Source: an uncultured Mycolicibacterium sp. (GTDB lineage: Bacteria > Actinomycetota > Actinomycetes > Mycobacteriales > Mycobacteriaceae). From it: 6,737 bases of DNA. Numbering within the stretch: the stretch's first letter is position 1; the number at the start of each line of letters is the position of its first letter. The translations under genes were made by a program, and so were the position numbers. The stretch is from positions 1 through 6,737 of the forward strand of contig NZ_CALDGS010000131.1 of the NCBI RefSeq assembly GCF_937941905.1, given 5' to 3'. This document shows positions 1-4,394 of this stretch, piece after piece. A model generated the notes under the pieces. It saw only the letters and a list, made by a program, of their open reading frames with translations. It was not told the origin of the DNA and ran no database searches.

Positions 1-34
1 CGAACTGCTCGGCGTAGACCTCGGCGTGGGCCAT
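1..34 (-). CDS. Start of an unidentified minus-strand gene (partial)
   Basis: Read on the minus strand, an ATG at 34-32 opens MAHAEVYAEQF before the window ends. All eleven codons end in G or C, and the second codon positions are AT-rich, which is the position-specific pattern of real genes in this DNA. A purine-rich GGGGTGGA lies a few bases upstream of the ATG (about 40-47) and could act as a ribosome binding site. Eleven residues are too few to name a family. An alternative is that the coding bias is chance and the plus strand is coding here. The call rests on codon bias and the possible ribosome binding site only. Confidence 0.3.
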   Translation of the reverse strand, partial: MAHAEVYAEQF

Positions 35-44
35 TACCGTCCAC

Positions 45-59
45 CCCAGGTCACCTGGG
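45..59. promoter_or_regulatory. 15-bp perfect palindrome, possible operator
   Basis: CCCAGGTCACCTGGG is a perfect dyad around a single central base (7-bp arms). It lies just upstream of the minus-strand ATG at 34 and upstream of the plus-strand frame that can start at 70, so it sits where an operator for divergent genes would be expected. Arms this short with a one-base centre cannot form an RNA hairpin, so a protein site in DNA is the better reading. The protein that would bind is unknown. Confidence 0.3.
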
Positions 60-69
60 CGATCGGCCC

Positions 70-195
70 GTGGCCGAGCGCACCCGGGCACTGGCGATCC
101 TGCGCGGAGCACTGCTGGACCTGCTCGCCACCGGCGACCGGCAACGGCTGGATGCCGTGGTGGCCCGCGAGGTCGAACTGCGCGACGCCGGCTGA
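70..195 (+). CDS. Short or truncated helical protein, possible regulator C-terminus
   Basis: From a GTG at 70 this frame encodes 41 residues, beginning VAERTRALAILRGALLDLLA and ending with TGA at 193-195. The composition is helical and amphipathic and resembles the C-terminal helices of TetR-type regulators, but there is no DNA-binding domain and the family cannot be proved. Codon bias in this frame is good from about 55 onward and poor before that. Either the gene starts near 70 with a weak ribosome binding site, or it is the tail of a longer gene that was truncated or frameshifted. The convergent neighbour and the hairpin straight after the stop support a real gene end here. Confidence 0.3.
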   Translation: MAERTRALAILRGALLDLLATGDRQRLDAVVAREVELRDAG

Positions 196-196
196 C

Positions 197-215
197 CGGG
201 GCGGGTTCAGCCCCG
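197..215. terminator. Hairpin between convergent gene ends
   Basis: CGGGGC (197-202) pairs with GCCCCG (210-215) across a seven-base loop. It follows the TGA at 193-195 of the plus-strand frame by one base and contains the stop codon of the minus-strand exported protein (207-209) in its loop. There is no T-run on either side, as is usual in high-GC actinobacteria. Its position between two converging genes suggests a bidirectional terminator. Confidence 0.45.
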
Positions 216-608
216 CTTCGTCAGGTCGTAGGTGACCATGATGTCGACCGGAACCGGGCACAGGTCGGAGGCCCGGAGTTCGGCCGGGGTGACGGTGCGC
301 GTGCACTCCACCACCTCGCCGCCACTCCCGTACAGCTTGTACGTTCCCCGCCAACGGCCCTCTTCGGCCCGGTTCAACGTTGTGCCCTGGGCGTCCAGCG
401 CGACACAGTCGGGACCGCACGGCGTGAACACCCAGGTGGTGACCTGAGGTCCCCTGAAATCACCGATCGCCCCCGTCACCGTCGCGGTGTACGGACCCGA
501 CGGCGCATCGTCGTCGGCTGTCGCGACGCCGGCGGACCCGAGTGTCAGGCCGGCCAGTGTGATCCCGGCGACACCCCCCGAACAGAACATCCCCGAAAAC
601 CTGCGCAT
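207..608 (-). CDS. Small Sec-exported protein, function unknown
   Basis: This 133-residue protein starts MRRFSGMFCS. A basic N-terminus, a hydrophobic stretch at about residues 11-29 and the site VATA-DDD (cleavage after A31) form a typical type I signal peptide. The mature part of about 102 residues has four cysteines (C64, C68, C102, C117), with the first two in a TPCGPDC motif, so two disulfides outside the membrane are likely. This layout recalls the many small secreted proteins of mycobacteria, but no function can be assigned. The ATG at 608-606 is preceded at 5 nt by GGGGGAGG, so it is chosen over the in-frame ATG at 662, which lacks a ribosome binding site and would put 18 charged or polar residues ahead of the signal peptide. 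The gene stands alone, 86 bp beyond the end of the TetR gene on the same strand. Confidence 0.85.
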   Translation of the reverse strand: MRRFSGMFCSGGVAGITLAGLTLGSAGVATADDDAPSGPYTATVTGAIGDFRGPQVTTWVFTPCGPDCVALDAQGTTLNRAEEGRWRGTYKLYGSGGEVVECTRTVTPAELRASDLCPVPVDIMVTYDLTKRG

Positions 609-613
609 GGCAT

Positions 614-649
614 CCTCCCCCGTTCTGCATGCGTGGTCACCGGATGGTA
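614..649 (-). promoter_or_regulatory. Ribosome binding site and candidate -10 of the exported protein gene
   Basis: On the minus strand, GGGGGAGG (621-614) lies 5 nt before the ATG at 608 and fixes that start. Further upstream TACCAT (649-644) fits the actinobacterial -10 consensus TANNNT and would give a transcript start near 637, hence a leader of about 28 nt. No convincing -35 is visible. The Shine-Dalgarno is clear; the promoter is a guess from one hexamer. Confidence 0.4.
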
Positions 650-694
650 ACGCCGACAGCACGCCTGTGTACGTGAAAGCGACGGACCGTCGGA

Positions 695-1297
695 CTACCG
701 ATTCCTGCCGAAATTCGTTGCGAGCGGGAGGAAAACGTCGTCGACGATCTCGCGGATGACCTCGCCGGGCACCGCGGCCATCGTCATGAGCAGCTCGTGG
801 CGCACCAGATCCACCGGCAGCGCGACGATCCGGGCCGGCGGTGTCGCCGTGAGCTCGCCACGTGCCACGGCCCGCGCCACGATCGTCTCCATTGCGCTCG
901 GCCCCTCGGGGACGAACAGTTCCCGCAGCCGCTGCGGCGAGCCGCCGGCCTGGTCGAAGTACGCCCCGAGCCGGGCTGCGATGAGGCCGATCGCACCGGA
1001 GCGCCGGCGGTTGAACTCGGTCAGCAGTGCCAGCACGTCATCCCGCAGCGAGCCGGTGTCCGGGACCGGGATGCGGTCGACCGCCCCGCGGTGCCGCAGC
1101 ACCGCCTCGAGCAACGCGATTCGCCCCGGCCAGCGGCGGTACAGCACCGACCGTGCGGTGCCGGCGCGGGCCGCGACCGCCTCGATGGTGAACCCCTCGT
1201 AGCCGGTCTCGATCAGCTGCTCCCAGCCGGCCTGCAGGATCGCCGACTCCAGCGCAGCGCCGCGGCGGCGTTGGGCACCCGAGCCTGTAGAGGACAC
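695..1297 (-). CDS. TetR/AcrR-family transcriptional regulator
   Basis: This is a 200-residue DNA-binding repressor-type protein. The N-terminal TetR domain occupies about residues 12-70. Its helix-turn-helix is at about 37-56 (FTIEAVAARAGTARSVLYRR), followed by the family's WPGRIALLEAVL helix, close to the usual K/R-x-x-L-x-x-A pattern. The C-terminal ligand and dimer region (about 80-200) resembles the TetR_C_11 type, but the ligand cannot be read from sequence. The gene diverges from the FAD monooxygenase at 1366 across 68 bp, so it probably represses that gene and itself. The start chosen is GTG at 1297. It has no Shine-Dalgarno, but TAAGCT lies 6 nt upstream, so the mRNA is probably leaderless. 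Length is normal for the family and the frame is intact. Confidence 0.93.
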   Translation of the reverse strand: MSSTGSGAQRRRGAALESAILQAGWEQLIETGYEGFTIEAVAARAGTARSVLYRRWPGRIALLEAVLRHRGAVDRIPVPDTGSLRDDVLALLTEFNRRRSGAIGLIAARLGAYFDQAGGSPQRLRELFVPEGPSAMETIVARAVARGELTATPPARIVALPVDLVRHELLMTMAAVPGEVIREIVDDVFLPLATNFGRNR

Positions 1298-1326
1298 TTG
1301 CGTAGCTTATCGCGCGCGCGTAGCGT
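1298..1326 (+). promoter_or_regulatory. Candidate promoter of the FAD monooxygenase gene
   Basis: TTGCGT (1298-1303) and TAGCGT (1321-1326) are separated by 17 bp, the ideal spacing, and resemble TTGACA and TANNNT. The expected transcript start is near 1333, giving a leader of about 33 nt that carries AAGGGGAG (1354-1361) four bases before the GTG at 1366. The region overlaps the opposing -10 of the TetR gene, so the two promoters should compete or be regulated together. Confidence 0.4.
1304..1309 (-). promoter_or_regulatory. -10 element for a leaderless TetR transcript
   Basis: On the minus strand TAAGCT (1309-1304) matches TANNNT. Six bases separate it from the GTG at 1297, which places the expected transcript start on the first base of the start codon. 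The run (CG)5 at 1311-1320 lies directly upstream, and no -35 is evident. Confidence 0.45.
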
Positions 1327-1335
1327 CGGGACATA

Positions 1336-1353
1336 AGAAACAGTTCTGTAGCT
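1336..1353. promoter_or_regulatory. Imperfect dyad, candidate TetR operator
   Basis: ACAG-TT-CTGT (1340-1349) is a dyad with 4-bp arms; adding the outer AG (1336-1337) and CT (1352-1353) gives six of nine base pairs matched over 18 bp. It lies just downstream of the inferred monooxygenase start site, where a bound repressor would block transcription. It is the best symmetric site in the spacer, but the symmetry is modest. A direct repeat GTAGCT(T/A)A at 1302-1309 and 1349-1356 is an alternative recognition element. Confidence 0.3.
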
Positions 1354-1365
1354 AAGGGGAGTTCC

Positions 1366-2622
1366 GTGGCGCGAAAAGCCCTGATCAGCGGGGCCGGCAT
1401 CGCCGGACCGGCGCTGGCGTTCTGGCTGGCCGAGTCCGGCTGGGAGGTGACCGTCGTGGAACGGGCCGACCGGCTGCGCACCAGCGGCTACCCCGTCGAC
1501 ATCCGGGGCACCGCCGCCGAGGTCGTCGACCGGATGGGACTGTCCGCAACGGTGCGCGCCGAGCAGTACCGCCACGTCCCGGTCACCGTGCTGAGCCCCG
1601 CCGGGCGTCCGCTGACGCGGCTGGACTTCGGCGACGTCGTCAACGACGCCTCCGCCGGTGACATCGAGATCACCCGCGGGGCGCTGACCCGGATCCTGTA
1701 CGAGGCCGGCGAGGGCAAGGTCGACTACGTCTTCGGGGACACCGTCACCGGCCTGACCCAGCGCGACACCGGGGTCGAGGTCACCTTCCGGCACCGCCCG
1801 GCCGGGACCTTTGACGTGGTGGTCGGCGCCGACGGCATCCACTCGCGGATCCGCGCCCTGGCCTTCGGTGACGAGACGCGGTTCCTGCACCATCTCGGGG
1901 CCTGCGTGGCCATCTGGGACCAGTCGAGCGTGCCGTTCCCGCCCGGCAGCGCGGTCCTGTACTCCCATCCGGGTCGCACGGCGGTGGTCGAGCGGCCCGC
2001 CGACGCCGACGTGGCCCGGGTCTTCATGCCCTTCGCCCACCCGTCCCCCGGTTCGGTCGACCGTCACGACCGCGCCGCGATCACCACCGAGTTGCGCCGT
2101 GCCTTCGCCGGGGATCGTTGGCGGACAGCGGAATTCATCGACACGTTGACCGACGCCGAGGACGTCTACTTCGACACGGTCAGTCAGGTGCGGATGGACC
2201 GGTGGAGCACCGGACGGGTGGTGCTCGTCGGTGACGCCGCCTACGCCCCGGCCTTCCTGTCCGGGCAGGGCACCAGCCTCGCGATCACCGGCGCCTACGT
2301 GCTGGCCGGCGAACTCGTCCGGTACGATGACCCGCACGCCGCGTTCGACGCCTACGAGCGGCGGTTGCGCGGATATGTGACGAGCAACCAACGGCTTTCC
2401 CTGCGCGCCGATTCACTCGTGCTGGCCCGTACCCGCGTCCGGCTGTGGCGGCGCAATCTCGCGCTGCGGTCACGGCCCTGGCTGCGGCGGTTCGGGCTCG
2501 ACCCGGTCCGCGATGCCGAACTGCGGGCCGCGGCCGTCGACCTGGAACTGGCCGCGCACGATCTGCGGCTTATCTCGTCGCCAACGACGTTGTGCGGCAA
2601 GCCCACTCACCCCGCGATGTGA
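1366..2622 (+). CDS. Class A FAD-dependent monooxygenase
   Basis: This 418-residue flavoprotein belongs to the FAD_binding_3 / p-hydroxybenzoate hydroxylase fold. Such enzymes use NAD(P)H and O2 to hydroxylate or epoxidise aromatic or polyketide-like compounds, and TetX-type members inactivate tetracyclines. The dinucleotide-binding GAGIAG is at residues 9-14 with the ribose-binding E32. The DG motif is in GADGIHSR (D156-G157) and the GD motif is in LVGDAAYAP (G289-D290). A VDIRG segment near residue 47 and the C-terminal arm (about 340-418, rich in Arg and Leu) complete the protein. The GTG start has AAGGGGAG four bases upstream. Divergence from a TetR gene suggests induction by the substrate or a related compound. 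The substrate is unknown; a detoxifying or drug-modifying role is possible but unproved. Confidence 0.93.
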   Translation: MARKALISGAGIAGPALAFWLAESGWEVTVVERADRLRTSGYPVDIRGTAAEVVDRMGLSATVRAEQYRHVPVTVLSPAGRPLTRLDFGDVVNDASAGDIEITRGALTRILYEAGEGKVDYVFGDTVTGLTQRDTGVEVTFRHRPAGTFDVVVGADGIHSRIRALAFGDETRFLHHLGACVAIWDQSSVPFPPGSAVLYSHPGRTAVVERPADADVARVFMPFAHPSPGSVDRHDRAAITTELRRAFAGDRWRTAEFIDTLTDAEDVYFDTVSQVRMDRWSTGRVVLVGDAAYAPAFLSGQGTSLAITGAYVLAGELVRYDDPHAAFDAYERRLRGYVTSNQRLSLRADSLVLARTRVRLWRRNLALRSRPWLRRFGLDPVRDAELRAAAVDLELAAHDLRLISSPTTLCGKPTHPAM

Positions 2623-2664
2623 CCGGCGCCACGTCTGCGGGTCGCAAATCGCCTGGAATGTACC

Positions 2665-2687
2665 CAAACTCACACGACGGAAGTTTG
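2665..2687. other. Small inverted repeat downstream of the monooxygenase
   Basis: CAAACT (2665-2670) pairs with AGTTTG (2682-2687) over an 11-base loop. CGCAAA at 2643-2648 can pair instead with TTTGCG at 2684-2689, so two mutually exclusive folds are possible. The site is relatively AT-rich for this DNA. It may be a weak terminator of the monooxygenase transcript or a binding site upstream of the next gene. TTGCGT at 2685-2690 could serve as a -35, with GACCAT at 2708-2713 as a poor -10. Confidence 0.25.
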
Positions 2688-2714
2688 CGTAACACACCGT
2701 TAACACGGACCATG

Positions 2715-2750
2715 GAGGTACGCGGACACCAAGCGGTACCCGCGTACCTC
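2715..2750 (+). repeat. 11-bp perfect inverted repeat in the leader of the small gene
   Basis: GAGGTACGCGG (2715-2725) and CCGCGTACCTC (2740-2750) are exact reverse complements around a 14-base loop, enough for a very stable hairpin if transcribed. The loop carries a further GGTACC (2735-2740), so GTAC occurs three times here and once more at 2660-2663. It lies 42 bp before the start of the 46-residue protein. It could be an RNA leader structure, or a DNA operator if transcription begins inside it. Confidence 0.5.
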
Positions 2751-2755
2751 GAGAA

Positions 2756-2785
2756 ACTCCCCGCGACCCGGGGACACGTAGGAGT
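2756..2785 (+). promoter_or_regulatory. Hairpin with possible masking of the ribosome binding site
   Basis: TCCCCG (2758-2763) pairs with CGGGGA (2769-2774) over a five-base loop. In an alternative extended fold ACTCC (2756-2760) is complementary to GGAGT (2781-2785), which contains most of the Shine-Dalgarno AGGAG (2780-2784) of the gene at 2793. Pairing of that segment would hide the ribosome binding site. The complementarity is visible; its regulatory use is inference. Confidence 0.3.
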
Positions 2786-2792
2786 GATAGTT

Positions 2793-2933
2793 ATGTCCTT
2801 CGCGCAACTCCGTGAGAAGAAGCGCGAGATCCAGCGTCGGCGTCTGTACGCCCGCATCTGCGCACTGCCGAATTCGACGGTGCGGGAGGAGTTGATCGCG
2901 ATCGCGCAGCGCCACGAGCGCAGCAACGCCTGA
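2793..2933 (+). CDS. 46-residue basic helical protein, function unknown
   Basis: The protein starts MSFAQLREKKREIQRRRLYA and ends RHERSNA. It appears to form two helices, a strongly basic one at about residues 3-23 and one at about 28-42, joined by CALPNS with a single cysteine (C23). There is no signal peptide or membrane segment, so it is probably cytoplasmic, and its charge would suit nucleic acid or ribosome contact. The ATG has AGGAG eight bases upstream. Codon bias in this frame is strong only from this ATG on, so the longer open frame reaching back into the monooxygenase gene is not the gene. It sits alone between a structured leader and a double hairpin. I do not recognise the family; the reading frame itself looks genuine. 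Confidence 0.8.
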   Translation: MSFAQLREKKREIQRRRLYARICALPNSTVREELIAIAQRHERSNA

Positions 2934-2952
2934 CGCGAACCCTTCGCAGTTC

Positions 2953-2983
2953 AGAGCCGGCGGCCCGCGAGGGCGCCGGCTCT
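2953..2983. terminator. Strong hairpin after the small gene
   Basis: AGAGCCGGCG (2953-2962) pairs with CGCCGGCTCT (2974-2983), and inside it CCC (2964-2966) pairs with GGG (2971-2973) around GCGA. That gives 13 pairs with one bulged base. It begins 19 bp after the stop of the 46-residue protein gene, and no T-run follows. Position and stability make it a likely terminator of that gene. Confidence 0.65.
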
Positions 2984-3023
2984 GCTCGTATCCGGGCCCC
3001 GGTCACGGTGCCCGGATACGAGC
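2984..3023. terminator. 14-bp inverted repeat, terminator for trpB2
   Basis: GCTCGTATCCGGGC (2984-2997) and GCCCGGATACGAGC (3010-3023) are perfect reverse complements. After one mismatch three more pairs form (2999-3001 with 3006-3008), leaving a GTCA loop. The repeat starts 7 bp past the stop of the minus-strand trpB2 gene and touches the previous hairpin, so the two stems are stacked between converging genes. A bidirectional terminator pair is the natural reading. Confidence 0.65.
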
Positions 3024-3030
3024 GGCCCGG

Positions 3031-4332
3031 TCAGAGCTTGCCGTCGAGGAACTCGGCGTAGGCCGGCAGGTCCAGCTGGCCGTGCCCGGACAACCCGATC
3101 ACCACGACCTGCTCACGCGGGTCGTCGGCGACATGCCTGGCCGCCGCCGCGATGGCGTGGGTGGACTCCGGTGCCGGCACGATGCCCTGGGTCCGGGCGA
3201 ACTGCACCCCGGCGGCGAACGCGTCGCGCTGGGTGATCGCCACCGCCTCGATCAGGCCGAGTTCGACGGTGTGGCTGAGCGCGGGCGCCATGCCGTGGTA
3301 GCGCAGCCCGCCGGCGTGGATCGGGTCCGGCACGAAGTCCATGCCCAGGGTGTGCATCTTCAGCAGCGGGGTCAGCCCGGCCACGTCGCCGTGGTCGTAG
3401 CGGTACTCGCCCTGGGTGATCGACGGGCAGGCGGCCGGCTCGGCGGCGACCACCCGCGGGTTGGACCGGCCGTGGATCTTCTCCCGCAGGAACGGGAACG
3501 CCAGCCCGCCGAGGTTGGAACCGCCGCCGGCACAGCCGAACACCACATCGGCGCCGTCGGGCTCGACCTGGGCGAGCTGGGCGACCGCCTCCTGGCCGAT
3601 CACGGTCTGATGCAGCACCACGTGGTTGAGCACACTGCCGAGCGCGTAGCGGGCGTCGGGGTCGTTCGCGGCCACCTCCACTGCCTCGCTGACCGCCATG
3701 CCGAGGCTGCCGGTGGTGTCCGGATCCCTGGCCAGGATCGCCCGGCCGGCCTCGGTCAATGTCGACGGGCTGGAGTGCAGCGTGCCGCCGTAGGTGCGGA
3801 TCAGATGCCCGCGGTAGGGCTTGGACTCGTAGGAGGCGCGGACCTGCCACACCTCCACGTCCAGGCCGAACTGCGCCCCGGCGAAGGCCAGGGCGCTCCC
3901 CCACTGCCCCGCACCGGTCTCGGTGGTGAGCTTCTTCACCCCGTCGATCGCGTTGTAGTAGGCCTGCGCCACCGCCGAATTGGTCTTGTGGCTGCCCACC
4001 GGGCTGACGCCCTCGTACTTCACGTAGATCCGTGCGCCGGTGTTCAGCGCCCGCTCGAAGCGACGCGCCCGGATCAGCGGCGAGGGCCGCCACATCGCGT
4101 AGATCTCCCGCACCGGTTCCGGGATCTCGATGTAGGTCTCGGTCGACACCTCCTGCTCGATCAGTCCGCTGGCGAAGATCGGCGCGAGATCCTCCGGGGT
4201 GACCGGTTCCCTGGTGCCCGGGTGCAGGTGCGGCGGGATCGGCTCGTCGAGCTCGGCCGCCAGGTTGTACCAGTGCGTCGGCACCTCGACGGTCACGAGA
4301 TCCGGATGGGTGGCGTCGGCCTGCTGCGTCAT
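3031..4332 (-). CDS. trpB2: TrpB2-type tryptophan synthase beta-like protein
   Basis: This is a 433-residue, PLP-dependent, fold-type II enzyme that in characterised relatives joins L-serine and indole to make L-tryptophan. The PLP lysine is K116 in VGSHKTNSA. The catalytic glutamate is E138 in TETGAGQWG; the QWG in place of the QHG of classical TrpB marks the TrpB2 branch. The phosphate-binding loop is CAGGGSN at 267-273. E389 lies in APESTHA, and SGHG at 415-418 replaces the classical SGRGDKD. The longer N-terminus (about 80 residues before the WRPSPL segment) is also usual for TrpB2. No trpA or other trp gene is present, so a role in indole salvage or another beta-replacement is likely, but the substrate is not shown. 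The ATG lacks a Shine-Dalgarno and follows TACAGT by 7 nt, suggesting a leaderless message. Confidence 0.95.
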   Translation of the reverse strand: MTQQADATHPDLVTVEVPTHWYNLAAELDEPIPPHLHPGTREPVTPEDLAPIFASGLIEQEVSTETYIEIPEPVREIYAMWRPSPLIRARRFERALNTGARIYVKYEGVSPVGSHKTNSAVAQAYYNAIDGVKKLTTETGAGQWGSALAFAGAQFGLDVEVWQVRASYESKPYRGHLIRTYGGTLHSSPSTLTEAGRAILARDPDTTGSLGMAVSEAVEVAANDPDARYALGSVLNHVVLHQTVIGQEAVAQLAQVEPDGADVVFGCAGGGSNLGGLAFPFLREKIHGRSNPRVVAAEPAACPSITQGEYRYDHGDVAGLTPLLKMHTLGMDFVPDPIHAGGLRYHGMAPALSHTVELGLIEAVAITQRDAFAAGVQFARTQGIVPAPESTHAIAAAARHVADDPREQVVVIGLSGHGQLDLPAYAEFLDGKL

Positions 4333-4337
4333 GCCCG

Positions 4338-4346
4338 CTACTGTAG
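4338..4346 (-). promoter_or_regulatory. -10 element of trpB2 inside a short dyad
   Basis: On the minus strand TACAGT (4345-4340) fits TANNNT and ends 7 nt before the trpB2 ATG, placing the transcript start at or next to the start codon. The hexamer lies within CTACTGTAG (4338-4346), a 9-bp palindrome around a central base. A repressor bound there would cover the -10. The dyad is short and could be chance. Confidence 0.35.
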
Positions 4347-4358
4347 TGCGCCCCCGGA

Positions 4359-4389
4359 GCGGGCTGACCTGCGGCTACCGCGAGCCCGC
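4359..4389. terminator. Two-part hairpin between the 326-residue gene and trpB2
   Basis: GCGGGCT (4359-4365) pairs with AGCCCGC (4383-4389), and within it GCGG (4371-4374) pairs with CCGC (4378-4381). It begins 5 bp past the stop codon of the upstream minus-strand gene and lies just before the inferred trpB2 promoter. It may terminate or attenuate read-through, which would make trpB2 a separate transcription unit despite the 62-bp gap. There is no T-run. Confidence 0.45.
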
Positions 4390-4394
4390 GGTGC

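Noticed and set aside
26..235. Plus-strand frame starting at ATG 26
   Set aside because: The product is rich in Trp, Pro, Cys and Arg without structure, runs into the exported protein gene, and loses coding bias after the first third.
609..662. Upstream in-frame ATG at 662 for the exported protein
   Set aside because: It lacks a ribosome binding site, lies upstream of the candidate -10, and would bury the signal peptide behind 18 polar residues. The ATG at 608 has GGGGGAGG at 5 nt.
681..701. Two adjacent short dyads, GACGGACCGTC and TCGGACTACCGA, at the end of the TetR gene
   Set aside because: The first has a one-base centre and cannot fold as RNA; the second has only four-base arms and overlaps the stop codon. 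Both are within chance expectation for this base composition.
1311..1320. (CG)5 run as a Z-DNA element
   Set aside because: Ten bases is short, and alternating CG is common in DNA this GC-rich. No flanking symmetry extends it, so it is only noted as part of the promoter spacer.
1213..2391. Long minus-strand open frame opposite the FAD monooxygenase
   Set aside because: It runs across the start regions of both the regulator and the monooxygenase, has low-complexity Gly/Val/Pro composition and no domain. The opposite strand has the full flavoprotein motif set.
2445..2792. N-terminal extension of the 46-residue protein back into the monooxygenase gene
   Set aside because: The extension overlaps the end of the monooxygenase and has poor codon bias, and a good ribosome binding site stands before the ATG at 2793.
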